From Bog-756 sp963718405 (GTDB taxonomy: Bacteria; Actinomycetota; Acidimicrobiia; Acidimicrobiales; RAAP-2), in the NCBI GenBank assembly GCA_963718405.1, contig CAVQYZ010000004.1:434001-498000 (forward strand): DNA of 64,000 nt, written 5' to 3'. Of this stretch, positions 25,711 through 35,596 are shown in pieces (within the stretch, counting starts at the first letter, position 1; every line of letters begins with the position of its first letter). The notes under the pieces were generated by a model. It was not told where the DNA came from, did no database searches, and saw only the letters and a list, made by a program, of their open reading frames with translations. Both the position numbers and the translations under genes were made by a program.

Positions 25711-28380
25711 ACCGCCACCGCCCCGGCGGCCGGGGCCGGCCTGGTGGACGTCACCGTCACCACCCCCGACGGCACCTCGGCCGACAGCCCCGGCGATGAG
25801 TTCACCTACGTGGACGCCCCCGCCGTCACCTCCCTCAACCCGGCCACCGGCTCGGCCCTCGGGGGCACCGACGGTGGTCATCACCGGCACCGACCTCGAC
25901 GGGGCCACCGCCGTGACCGTGGGCGGCGCCGCTGCCACCGGCCTGGCCGTGGTCAACGACACCACCCTCGACGCCACCACCCCGGCCGGGACGGCCGGTG
26001 CGGCCGACGTGGTGGTCACCACCCCCTACGGCGACTCCGGGGCCAGCGGCGACGGGGCCTTCACCTACGTGGGCCCCGTGGTCACCTCCCTCAGCCCCAC
26101 CACCGGCCCGGCCGACACCGCCGGCACCACCGTGGTCATCACCGGCACCGACCTCGACCCGGCCTCGGTGGTGGACTTCGGGGGCCTGCCCGCCACCTAC
26201 ACCGTCAACTCGGCCACCCAGATCACCGCCACCGCCCCGGCGGCCGGGGCCGGCCTGGTGGACGTCACCGTCACCACCCCCGACGGCACCTCGGCCGACA
26301 GCCCCGGCGATGAGTTCACCTACGTGGACGCCCCCGCCGTCACCTCCCTCAACCCGGCCACCGGCTCGGCCCTCGGGGGCACCGACGGTGGTCATCACCG
26401 GCACCGACCTCGACGGGGCCACCGCCGTGACCGTGGGCGGCGCCGCTGCCACCGGCCTGGCCGTGGTCAACGACACCACCCTCGACGCCACCACCCCGGC
26501 CGGGACGGCCGGTGCGGCCGACGTGGTGGTCACCACCCCCTACGGCGACTCCGGGGCCAGCGGCGACGGGGCCTTCACCTACGTGGGCCCCGTGGTCACC
26601 TCCCTCAGCCCCACCACCGGCCCGGCCGACACCGCCGGCACCACCGTGGTCATCACCGGCACCGACCTCGACCCGGCCTCGGTGGTGGACTTCGGGGGCC
26701 TGCCCGCCACCTACACCGTCAACTCGGCCACCCAGATCACCGCCACCGCCCCGGCGGCCGGGGCCGGCCTGGTGGACGTCACCGTCACCACCCCCGACGG
26801 CACCTCGGCCGACAGCCCCGGCGATGAGTTCACCTACGTGGACGCCCCCGCCGTCACCTCCCTCAACCCGGCCACCGGCTCGGCCCTCGGGGGCACCGAC
26901 GTGGTCATCACCGGCACCGACCTCGACGGGGCCACCGCCGTGACCGTGGGCGGCGCCGCTGCCACCGGCCTGGCCGTGGTCAACGACACCACCCTCGACG
27001 CCACCACCCCGGCCGGGACGGCCGGTGCGGCCGACGTGGTGGTCACCACCCCCTACGGCGACTCCGGGGTCAGCGGCGACGGGGCCTTCACCTACGTGGG
27101 CCCCGTGGTCACCTCCCTCAGCCCCACCACCGGCCCGGCCGACACCGCCGGCACCACCGTGGTCATCACCGGCACCGACCTCGACCCGGCCTCGGTGGTG
27201 GACTTCGGGGGCCTGCCCGCCACCTACACCGTCAACTCGGCCACCCAGATCACCGCCACCGCCCCGGCGGCCGGGGCCGGCCTGGTGGACGTCACCGTCA
27301 CCACCCCCGACGGCACCTCGGCCGACAGCCCCGGCGATGAGTTCACCTACGTGGACGCCCCCGCCGTCACCTCCCTCAACCCGGCCACCGGCTCGGCCCT
27401 CGGGGGCACCACGGTGGTCATCACCGGCACCGACCTCGACGGGGCCACCGCCGTGACCGTGGGCGGCGCCGCTGCCACCGGCCTGGCCGTGGTCAACGAC
27501 ACCACCCTCGACGCCACCACCCCGGCCGGGACGGCCGGTGCGGCCGACGTGGTGGTCACCACCCCCTACGGCGACTCCGGGGCCAGCGGCGACGGGGCCT
27601 TCACCTACGTGGGCCCCGTGGTCACCTCCCTCAGCCCCGACCACCGGCCCGGCCGACACCGCCGGCACCACCGTGGTCATCACCGGCACCGACCTGACCG
27701 GGCCTCCGCGGTGACGTCGGGGGCCTGCTGCGCCACCTACACCGTCAACTCGGCCACCCAGATCACCGCCACCGCCCCCGGCGGCCGGCGCCGGCCGGTG
27801 GACGTCATCGTCACCACCCCCGACGGCACCTCGGCCGACAGCCCCGGCGATGAGTTCACCTACGTGGCGCCCCCGCCGTCACCTCGGCCTCACCCGGCCA
27901 CCGGCCCGGCCCTCGGGGGCACCCTGGTCACATCACCGGCACCGACCTCGACGGGGCCACCGCCGTGACCGTGGGCGGCGCCGCTGTCACCGCCTGGCCG
28001 TGGTCAACGACACCACCCTCGACTGCCACCACCCCGGCCGGTGACGGCCGGTGCGGCCGACGTGGTGGTCACCACCCCCTACGGCGCCTCCGGCGACTCG
28101 GCGGCGACGGGGCCTTCACCTACGTGGGCGCCCCCACCTCCTTCGGCCTCCCCGGACCCGGCCCACCGCCGGCGGCACCCTGGTACATCACCGGCACCGA
28201 CCTGACGGGGCCACTGCGGTGACGTCGGGGGCACGGCTGTGTCCTCCTACACCGTCCACAACGTCACCACCGTCACCGCGACCACCCCCGCCGGTGACGC
28301 CGGAGCAGCCAATGTGCTCGTCACCACCCCCTATGGCACCTCGGGCGACTCGGGGCCGGCGACTTCACCTACGTCGGTGA
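25711..28380 (+). repeat. 513-bp tandem repeat array (two IPT/TIG domains per unit)
   Basis: Unit boundaries (ACCGCCACCGCCCCGG) fall at 25711, 26225, 26739, 27252 and 27765, giving periods of 514, 514, 513 and 513 bases. The first three units differ by only a few bases. The second half of unit 4 and unit 5 carry many substitutions and indels and fade out near 28.4 kb. Each 171-codon unit encodes two immunoglobulin-like IPT/TIG domains. Near-identity implies recent expansion or gene conversion. Confidence 0.88.
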
Positions 28381-29171
28381 CCCGGTGGTCACTTCCATCA
28401 GCACCGCCACCGGACCCATTGCCGGCGGCACTCGGGTCACCGTCCACGGCACGAGCTTCACCGGCACTCGGGCGTGAGCTTCGGCGGCACTCCTGCCGCC
28501 TTCACCCAAACGACACCCACCATCCTCACGGCGGTCAGCCCACCCGGCTCTACCGGAGCGGTGGATATCACCGTGACCACCGACGACGGCCACAGCGCGA
28601 CCGGACGGGCCGATCTCTTCACCTACGTGGGCGCGCCGGCGGTGGCCTCGATCTCCCCGAGCGTCGGATCGACTCATGGAGACACTGTCATCACGGTGAC
28701 CGGGACCGGGTTCACCTCGGACTCGACGGTCAGCTTCGGCACTACGGCTGCCACCTCAACGAACTTTGTCAGTGCGAACTCGCTCACTGCCACCAGCCCT
28801 GCGGGTACCGGTGTGGTTGGCGTGACCGTGACGACAGTCGGGGGTGCCAGTGCAGCCAACAACTCCGACCTCTTCACCTATGGGTCGGTCCCGGCAGTGA
28901 CCGGGATAACTCCCAAGTCGGGACCCCAGGTTGGGTCCACGGTCGTTTCTATCTCGGGTACCAACTTTGCCGAGGGCTCGACGGTCGACTTTGGCTCGAA
29001 AGCGGCATCCTCAGTGACGGTCAAGAGCGCCACCTTGATCGTTGCCACCACTCCTTCGGGTCCCGCTGGTTCGGTCGACGTGACAGTTACCACCATGTAC
29101 GGCACCAGCACCGTCGTAGGTGCTGACAGCTTCACCTACGACGCCAACTCAGCGCCGACACCCACCGCCGG

Positions 29172-29921
29172 GGCGGGTATTGGTTGGCATCGGCGGACGG
29201 AGGGATCTTCGCCTTCGGTAACGCCGGGTTCTATGGATCGACCGGGGCCCTGAAGCTGAACCAGCCCATCGTCGGAATGGCGTCCACGCCAAACGGCAAG
29301 GGCTACTGGCTGGTGGCTTCCGACGGCGGCATCTTCGCCTTCGGTAACGCCGGGTTCTATGGATCGACCGGTAGCATCCAGCTGAACCAGCCCATCGTAG
29401 GGATGGCGGCTTCACCCGACGGCAAGGGCTACTGGCTGGTGGCTTCCGACGGCGGCATCTTCGCCTTCGGCGACGCTGGGTTCTACGGATCCACCGGGGG
29501 CATCCAGCTCAACAAGCCGATCGTGGGTATGACCTCCACGCCAAACGGCAAGGGCTACTCCCTCGTGGCTTCCGACGGCGGAATCTTCGCCTTCGGCGAC
29601 GCCGGGTTCTACGGATCCACCGGGGGCATCCAGCTCAACAAGCCCATCGTGGGCATGACCTCCACGCCAAACGGCAAGGGCTACTGGTTGGTGGCATCCG
29701 ACGGCGGCATCTTCGCCTTCGGCGACGCCCCCTTCCTCGGATCGACCGGGGGAGCTCCTCTCAACCGACCCATCGTGGGCATGGCCTCCACGCCAACCGG
29801 CAAGGGCTACTGGTTGGTGGCTTCCGACGGCGGCATCTTCGCCTTCGGTAGCGCCCCCTTCCTCGGATCGGCTGGCGGCACGCAGCTCAACCAGCCCGTC
29901 GTGGCGATGGAGCCGACTCCC
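29172..29921 (+). repeat. Six 42-residue GYW-VASDGG-FAFG repeats
   Basis: A 126-bp unit repeated about six times: GYWLVASDGGIFAFG, then AGFYGSTG or PFLGSTGG, then LNQPIVGMASTPNGK. The copies are diverged at third positions, unlike the homogenised array at 38.5 kb that encodes the same repeat family on the other strand. They form the C-terminus of the giant surface protein. Confidence 0.82.
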
Positions 29922-30037
29922 TGAGGGAAGTCCACCAGGAAGTGAGTGGAGTCGGATCTCAGAGGCTGTACTGAACTCTGCGGGCGAGACACCAGCGATG
30001 GAAAGTCGCGGGTGACAGCTTTTGAGGAACGTCCTCC

Positions 30038-30813
30038 TCAGAGGTTCGGGAGCTCGACCCCGGTGAGCTCGGCGCAGGCACCGAGCAGCTGGTCCTGGAC
30101 TTCGAGAGACCGGGTTGCCGGGTGTACGTCGCGTCGCTGCTGGTGGTAGAAGTACTCTCCGGTGACGGCGGCAGCAGGATCGTCGCTCACCGCCAGCCAG
30201 ACCTGGGTCACCGCCGCCAACGAGAGGTCGTCGGGTGCGCCGGGTCCTCCCATTTTGGTCGGCACCCAGCCGGGCTCGAGGGCATTGGCCAGCACGCTGG
30301 GCCAGCGTCGGGCGACGGCGAAGGCCAGCACAACGTCGAAGAGCTTGCTGTCTGCATAGGCCTGGGCCCCGCTCCAGGGTCGATGGGCCCATTGGAGATC
30401 CTCCAGATCAGGGTGGCCACTTCTGTGCATGCCTGAGCTGAGATACACCAACCGGCTAGGAGGAGTGATCATGGCGGTCAGCAGGTATGGCGCCAGGACG
30501 TTGACGGCGAAGACGTACGAGAGCCCGTCGAGTGTCTCGACTCGGCGAGGCTCCCGATAGCCAACGCCGGCGTTGTGGATTACCGCGTCATAGGGTCCAA
30601 GGCGTTGGCCTGGTCGGCGACCTGAATCGCCCCTTCGATGGTGTCCAAGTCGCCAACGAGGGTGTGCTGTGCGGTCGGGAGCGCCCGACGCGCATCGTCG
30701 GCCCGCTGTGCGTTCCTCGCATGCAAGGTGACCTCGTGGCCGTCATGAGCGAGCAGCTCGGCCGCCATCAACCCGAGGCCGTCGCTCGAACCGGTGATCA
30801 GCACCCGGGCCAT
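30038..30813 (-). pseudogene. Short-chain dehydrogenase/reductase, one frameshift
   Basis: The N-terminal part (ATG at 30813) has the Rossmann motif LITGSSDGLG and the Asp in VGDLDT. The second part has HNAGVGYREPRR, the catalytic Ser region VYLSSG, and YADSK with the Tyr-Lys pair. The two are joined if one base is added near 30598 (TTGGACCC would read TTGGGACCC, giving ALGPYDAV). Combined length is about 258 residues, normal for the family. The C-terminal region resembles the WW-oxidoreductase/retinol-dehydrogenase-like branch. Probably a single-base sequence error or a very recent loss. Confidence 0.8.
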
Positions 30814-31209
30814 CTATTTTTGCCTGCAGGGATGGTTCACTAGAAATCCTCCCCGTCTCGATAAGCCCAGTTGGAGGGCCGGAGTGGCGCAGTACGACTC
30901 AGGCGAACCTTCACGGCGGCCAGTTGGTCGACTGGAACTGCTCGCATACTTTGGATTTCGTCTCGTCTCTCGCCGGACCCCATGGCCCGTAGCGTAGATC
31001 GCCAAAGCTCCCGTTACTGCCCCAGGTCCACTCACTAGGAGGGATCCTCCACTCTCAGACTTGAAGTCTCAGGGCGGAGGCGAAAGACCGGGACAGCGAT
31101 TGGTCATAGGGTGGCTCGGAGACCTTTGACCTGTCCGGCGGTTGCCACGGCGTTCTTCGGCAGACGGCCATCTCGGAGATCTGCTTCATCAAGGGGAGGG
31201 AGTCCATAG
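30814..31209. other. Non-coding gap
   Basis: About 395 bases between the SDR start and the first response-regulator-like gene. The base composition looks less GC-rich than the core. No gene, repeat or structured element was recognised; it must hold two divergent promoters. Confidence 0.5.
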
Positions 31210-31965
31210 ATGTCCTCAAAACCAGATCCAATAACCGTCGTTCTCGGCTCCGACAGCTCTCTCATGGGAGACGGCCTCGCCTCGCTGTTGGCAGACGTCG
31301 GTGACGTCGACGTTGTGGGCCAGGCCCGAGACTTTGCCGAGCTCGACAGTCTGGTCGCCGATCTATCGCCCCAGGCCGTGATTATTTCCGCACGCTCCCA
31401 GGTAGTGACGTCCGAGGCCACCGTTGCCGTAGCTCACCGGCTGCGAGCGATGTATCCCCAAATGGGAATCGTGATCATCTCCGATCGGGCCGATGACTTC
31501 GCTCTCACGCTCCTCAGCGGGGACTCCTCTGGAATCGCGCTTCTGCTGGATGAGCGACTAGCCAGCATCGCAACCGTGCTCAGCGCGCTGCGTGGGATTC
31601 AGGTGGGTCAGACGGTGCTGGATCCGAACATTATTGACTCGCTCATCCGTCGGGGTGACGCCGCTGGTGTAGAAGACCTCACCCGGCGGGAGGTCGACGT
31701 GCTTCAACAGTTGGCTCACGGCCTTTCCAACCGGGCCATAGCCGACGAGCTGCACATCTCGGTCAAGTCGATCGAAAAGGGAATCACGTCGATCTTCCTC
31801 AAACTGGGCCCATTCGATTCGACCCTGTCGGATCGCCGGGTATCAGCGGCGCTGATCTTTCTCCGGTCTCAGAGCGATCCCTTTGGGCCGATCGATCCCG
31901 GAGTCCGAGATGTGCCCGTCGTCGTACTCAAGAGTCTTGAGGCGATCGCCGAGGAGGAAGAGTAG
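31210..31965 (+). CDS. LuxR-type regulator with degenerate receiver domain (copy 1)
   Basis: 251 residues. The N-terminal domain (about 5-125) follows the receiver fold (ITVVLGSDSSLMGDGLASLL). Where the phosphoacceptor Asp should be, it reads AVIISARSQV, and the conserved Lys region is IALLLDERL, so phosphorelay residues are missing. The C-terminal LuxR/NarL helix-turn-helix is intact (LTRREVDVLQQLAHGLSNRA, then HISVKSIEKGITSIFLKLG). It is closely related to the gene at 33128-33883, which has the same length. Likely phosphorylation-independent, sensing by ligand or partner. Targets unknown; the lipoprotein gene between the two copies is a candidate. Confidence 0.8.
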   Translation: MSSKPDPITVVLGSDSSLMGDGLASLLADVGDVDVVGQARDFAELDSLVADLSPQAVIISARSQVVTSEATVAVAHRLRAMYPQMGIVIISDRADDFALTLLSGDSSGIALLLDERLASIATVLSALRGIQVGQTVLDPNIIDSLIRRGDAAGVEDLTRREVDVLQQLAHGLSNRAIADELHISVKSIEKGITSIFLKLGPFDSTLSDRRVSAALIFLRSQSDPFGPIDPGVRDVPVVVLKSLEAIAEEEE

Positions 31966-32082
31966 GGCCTTCTCACCGACGACGGATCAATGCCGCCGAA
32001 CGATCCGTGGCTCGAGGTAGAAGCAGACGGACAGAATCCTGGCTTCCGCGGGAAGAAGGTTAGGAGACGCTCGCCAACCTGA

Positions 32083-32625
32083 TTACGGTCTCGAGGTCTT
32101 CGTGCTCGACGTGGTGGGCGTCGTCGTAGCGGCTTTGGACCTTGGCGGCACCGTGGTGGCGGTCTTGGGATTCGTCGGCGTAGATGCGACCGTCACCTTC
32201 CAGCCACAGGTCGTCTTCACCGCGAACCTGTAGCTACCTGCCGTGTTGAAGGGCTTGTTTCCACCGCCGGCCAACCCGGTCTGGGTCGTCACGTTGTCCG
32301 GCGAACCGCCGTGAGCGATGGTCGCCAGAGAGAAGGGCCTACTCGTAGTGGGATTCTGGCAGCGGAAATTCCAGTTGACGGTCCAGGCCTTTGGCAACTT
32401 GACTGCCGCGAGGAGTCTGTCCCCAGAACCGGATTGTGTGACGAACTCCTTCGGTTTCTGGGTGGCGGCGGCCGTTGGGGTGTGGGTGGCGCTGGAGGAT
32501 CCGCATGCGCCCACAGTGATGGCGGCCAGCATGATGCCCACGGCCGGTATCACGATCTTCGAGAGCCGCCGACGCGACGTGAGATTGCCATTCGTGCTGC
32601 TGTACCCCAAGTCGGATGCCTTCAT
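32083..32625 (-). CDS. Predicted lipoprotein of unknown function
   Basis: About 180 residues from the second ATG (32625). The ribosome site AAAGGAG abuts the first ATG (32631), so the second one, 6 bases on, is the better start. A basic N-terminus and hydrophobic core lead to the lipobox ITVGAC with the lipidated Cys. A Thr/Ala-rich spacer precedes a small domain with FRCQNP and TTCGWKV (two Cys, likely a disulfide). The tail is Thr/Lys/Pro-rich and probably disordered. No family recognised. It lies between two paralogous LuxR-type regulators. Confidence 0.7.
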   Translation of the reverse strand: MKASDLGYSSTNGNLTSRRRLSKIVIPAVGIMLAAITVGACGSSSATHTPTAAATQKPKEFVTQSGSGDRLLAAVKLPKAWTVNWNFRCQNPTTSRPFSLATIAHGGSPDNVTTQTGLAGGGNKPFNTAGSYRFAVKTTCGWKVTVASTPTNPKTATTVPPRSKAATTTPTTSSTKTSRP

Positions 32626-33127
32626 GGACATCTCCTTTCATAGGCGACTGTCGGAAACGGCTTTTCATCGCGATCCGTAATGGGTCGAAAGGCGATGCAA
32701 CCGGATACGTGATTGCTTCTCCCGTTACTATCGGACAGGGCGCCTGCTCCATAGAGTGAGGGGCGTCCTAATGTCTCGGGGGAGTACATCCCCACATGTC
32801 CTCTGGCTATTGCGAAAATGCCTGGTTCTTGAGCGTCGCTATGTGAAGTTCGATCGGGATCAAGGGCGCCGATGCCATAAAGGTGAGGGTGTTCCCTACA
32901 GAATCCAGAGGCTGCTCCCTATATCTTCTTGCAGCAATGCAATGAGGGATAATTCAGACCCCATTTGCGCCGAGGTGGTCGTAGGGTTGATTCAGGCCCA
33001 CCACTCGGACGGATGGAAGGGATGCAACATCCTTGTTCGCCGGGACACTGGTTGGCTGGCTCGTGCGGAGAGGCCTACCCGCTCGAGCAGAACAGGTGTT
33101 GTTTGCTCAAGCGGAAGGGGCACCCTT
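32626..33127. other. Non-coding gap
   Basis: About 500 bases between divergent genes. An open frame (from 32756) runs into the next regulator, but its composition (AT-richer, unusual residues) and the GGAAGGGG ribosome site just before 33128 argue that it is leader. Nothing else was recognised. Confidence 0.5.
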
Positions 33128-33883
33128 ATGCAGTCCGATCAAGACTCGACCACGATGGTACTGGCTACCGACAGCTTTCTGGTGGGCGATGGTCTCGAGG
33201 CCATCTTGGCCAACGTTCCCGACATCACTATCGTCGGGCGGGTCCGCACCATGGCCGAACTTGTCGAGTCGATCGACGAGGTGGGGCCTGACGCCGTCCT
33301 CATATGCGTTCGTTCGCAGGTAGTCACTACGACTGCGGTGGTGTCCGCCGTTCGGCATTTGCGATTGGCCGACCCGAGCATCGGCATCGTGGTGATCTCT
33401 GACCGTGTCAACGAATTCGCCCTCGAGGTTCTCCGGGGCGGCACGACCGGGATCGCCTTCCTCCTCGACGAGAAACTCCCCGACGTCCAGGCCGTGATAG
33501 ACGCAGTCCGGGGTTCCAGGACTAGTGCTTCCCTTGTGGACCCCAGCATCGTCGGGACCCTCATCCGCCGGGGTGATGCAGCTGGCATCGACGACCTCAC
33601 GCCGAGGGAAGTGGACATTTTGGAGCAGATGTCCCGGGGGATGTCCAACCGGGGCATCGCCGAGGCGCTGAACGTCTCACTCAAGTCGATTGAGAGAGGC
33701 GTCACGGCCATCTTCTTCAAGCTGGGTCCGTTCAATCAGGGGCTCTCCGATAGACGGGTATCGTCGTCGTTGGTCTTCTTGCGAAGTCAGACTGACCCCT
33801 TCAGGTCTCGTGGAAGCTCCGAGTCAAGGGGGCCGTTAGTTCTTTTGGAGGACGAGGGTCTTGCCGCAGGGGTCGGCGGGTGA
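33128..33883 (+). CDS. LuxR-type regulator with degenerate receiver domain (copy 2)
   Basis: 251 residues from the ATG at 33128, preceded by GGAAGGGG. The receiver-like domain starts TMVLATDSFLVGDGLEAIL; at the phosphoacceptor position it reads AVLICVRSQV (Cys for Asp), and IAFLLDEKL replaces the conserved Lys motif. The helix-turn-helix is LTPREVDILEQMSRGMSNRG followed by NVSLKSIERGVTAIFFKLG. It is colinear with the gene at 31210 along its whole length, differing mostly in the C-terminal 25 residues. The pair suggests duplication with shared or antagonistic targets. Confidence 0.8.
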   Translation: MQSDQDSTTMVLATDSFLVGDGLEAILANVPDITIVGRVRTMAELVESIDEVGPDAVLICVRSQVVTTTAVVSAVRHLRLADPSIGIVVISDRVNEFALEVLRGGTTGIAFLLDEKLPDVQAVIDAVRGSRTSASLVDPSIVGTLIRRGDAAGIDDLTPREVDILEQMSRGMSNRGIAEALNVSLKSIERGVTAIFFKLGPFNQGLSDRRVSSSLVFLRSQTDPFRSRGSSESRGPLVLLEDEGLAAGVGG

Positions 33884-34144
33884 CGAGGTAGTTCGATGAT
33901 CGGGCCGCCAGCTTCAGGGCAGTGAGGCCCACTGTGCTCACCCTCCAGCGGTGGCCGACGAGCCGTGACAGTCCGGGCAGCCCAAGACGGACTTTGGCCG
34001 ATTAGGAGCTGAGCCCGGTGGCGAGCGTAGGAGCAGCTGCTCGTAGAGGTGCGCAATCGTGGAGATCGATCGGCCCTGATGCCGCGGAGGGTGGCCACCG
34101 AAAAAGTGGACCGAACGGGCCAGTCCAGCCGTTACACTCAACAA

Positions 34145-34810
34145 ATGGAACGGGTGTTTACGGCACGGGGCGCCGCGACACGGCAACGCATCGTGGAGGC
34201 GGCTGCTGCGCTTATCCGCGAACGGGGTGTGGGGGAGACCGGCCTCGACGATATCGGGTCAGCCACCGCGACCAGCAAGAGTCAGATGTTCCACTACTTC
34301 CCCGGGGGAAAGACGGATCTGCTCCTGGCCGTGGCGGCGTATGAGGCAGAGCAAGTCATCATTGATCAGCGGCCTTATCTCGGTGACTTGACTACCTGGC
34401 GCAAGTGGCAGGCATGGCGGCGACGCGTGATCGAAAAGTACGACGCACAACGCGACCGATGCCCGCTGACGGCACTTACTTCGCATATGGGCAAGGCGAC
34501 GCCGGCCACACGTCAGATAGTGAGCGACCTCTATGACCGGTGGTCCCAGTTTCTGGCCGCTGGAGTACAGGCCCTGAAAGATTCCGGCGAGATCGACGAC
34601 GGTACCGATGTCGATGCCACGGCCACCGCCGTGTTGGCCGCAATCCAGGGAAGTGTGCTGATGATGCAGGCCACCGACAGCATCAGCTACCTCGAGATTG
34701 CACTGGGTGAGGCGCTCGACGCCCTACGCCGACCCCATCCGTCAAGGAAGACGGGGGCCAAGAAGCAAGAGGTCAGCGCTGACAGGTCGACCAATAAGGG
34801 CAGACGGTAG
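34145..34810 (+). CDS. TetR-family transcriptional regulator
   Basis: 221 residues from the ATG at 34145. The N-terminal helix-turn-helix (AATRQRIVEAAAALIRERGV, then TSKSQMFHYFPGGKTDLL) is typical of TetR. The C-terminal domain (about 75-200, CPLTALTSHMG onward) resembles the TetR_C type found with oxidoreductase operons. TACACT lies 6 bases before the start, fitting a leaderless promoter. No divergent target is adjacent; the ligand is unknown. Confidence 0.88.
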   Translation: MERVFTARGAATRQRIVEAAAALIRERGVGETGLDDIGSATATSKSQMFHYFPGGKTDLLLAVAAYEAEQVIIDQRPYLGDLTTWRKWQAWRRRVIEKYDAQRDRCPLTALTSHMGKATPATRQIVSDLYDRWSQFLAAGVQALKDSGEIDDGTDVDATATAVLAAIQGSVLMMQATDSISYLEIALGEALDALRRPHPSRKTGAKKQEVSADRSTNKGRR

Positions 34811-34969
34811 GGCTGCCTCGTCCCTGGAGCCACTCACCGGCCCGAATCGGTTGGCGTTCGAGTGGCTGTATCCGCCCTCCCCTGGAACCAAACGGCTGGG
34901 CTGGCAGGGGCTCTGGCGGGCTAGGGAAGGCCGGGAACCAAATCAAGGTCATCGGGCAATACTCAGTTG

Positions 34970-35596
34970 ATGAGGAATCGAGAGCCGGATGGCGGGTCTG
35001 ACGCTGAGTTGATTCGACGGTCCCTGGGCAATCCTGAGGCGTTCGCCACCATCTTCGAGCGCCACTCGGCCTCGGTCCATCGCTACCTCACTGTGCGTGT
35101 CGGGTCCGGCTCTGCTGAGGACCTGGTCGGAGAGACGTTCCACTACCGCCTTTCGGTCCCGCTCCTCATTCGACCTCAATCGCACCGATGCACGCCCCTG
35201 GTTGTTCGGGATCGCTACGAACATCGCCCACCACCACTGGAGGGACGAGGTACGGCGGGCCGAACGGTATCAACGCTCCGCGGAGGAGCCGGAGTTGCTC
35301 AGCCCGACGTCAGTGAGGTCGCCACCGACACCGTGCTCTTCCACTCGCAAGAAGGGAGATCTCCCAGGCGCTGTCAGATCAACGGCCCATTTCTGGAGGT
35401 ATTGCTTCTCGTTGCTGGACCGGGGCTCTCGTACGACGAAGTCGCCGAGACGTTGGGCATTCCCGTGGGGACGGTCCGCTCCAGGTTGGCGAGAGCCCGG
35501 CGTCAACTCCGGGAACTGCTGGGGATGCCGGGGCAATACCTAGACGGAGCCTCGTTGGACGAGGTCCTGGTACTCCCTGAGGAAGGATCACGATGA
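34970..35596 (+). pseudogene. ECF-type RNA polymerase sigma factor, frameshifted
   Basis: Region 2 begins normally (AFATIFERHSASVHRYLTVR, EDLVGETF), then continues in another frame from about 35143 (RPWLFGIATNIAHHHWRDEV). It returns near 35310 (DVSEVATDTVLF), and another slip occurs around 35355-35395. Region 4 is intact (LSYDEVAETLGIPVGTVRSR). Reassembled, it is a standard sigma-70 family ECF factor of about 205 residues. Its stop overlaps the next start (ATGA), and the next gene looks like its membrane partner. Either several indel errors or an inactivated regulator. Confidence 0.75.

Larger units (their letters stand above)
24252..29924 (+). pseudogene. Giant secreted YVTN-propeller/IPT-TIG/GYW-repeat surface protein, multiply frameshifted
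   Basis: From the ATG at 24252 the order is: a signal peptide (VALVVAVAFNLALAMVSAV); one IPT/TIG domain (GVSPITGSPSGGTVVAITGT); about six YVTN-type propeller blades (TVSVIDTATQAV, IPVGITPNNIAITPDGSEVY), 24.67-25.55 kb; an array of about ten IPT/TIG domains (VVITGTDLDGATAVTVGG), 25.57-29.15 kb; and six 42-residue repeats GKGYWLVASDGGIFAFG to the stop. The frame breaks near 24745, 24828, 24990, 25430, 25870, 26385, repeatedly between 27635 and 28470, and near 29170. Protein similarity continues across every break. Intact length would be near 1,890 residues. It is probably an adhesin or wall-associated protein. The many indels look more like consensus error in repeats than decay, but that is unproven. 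Confidence 0.7.
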
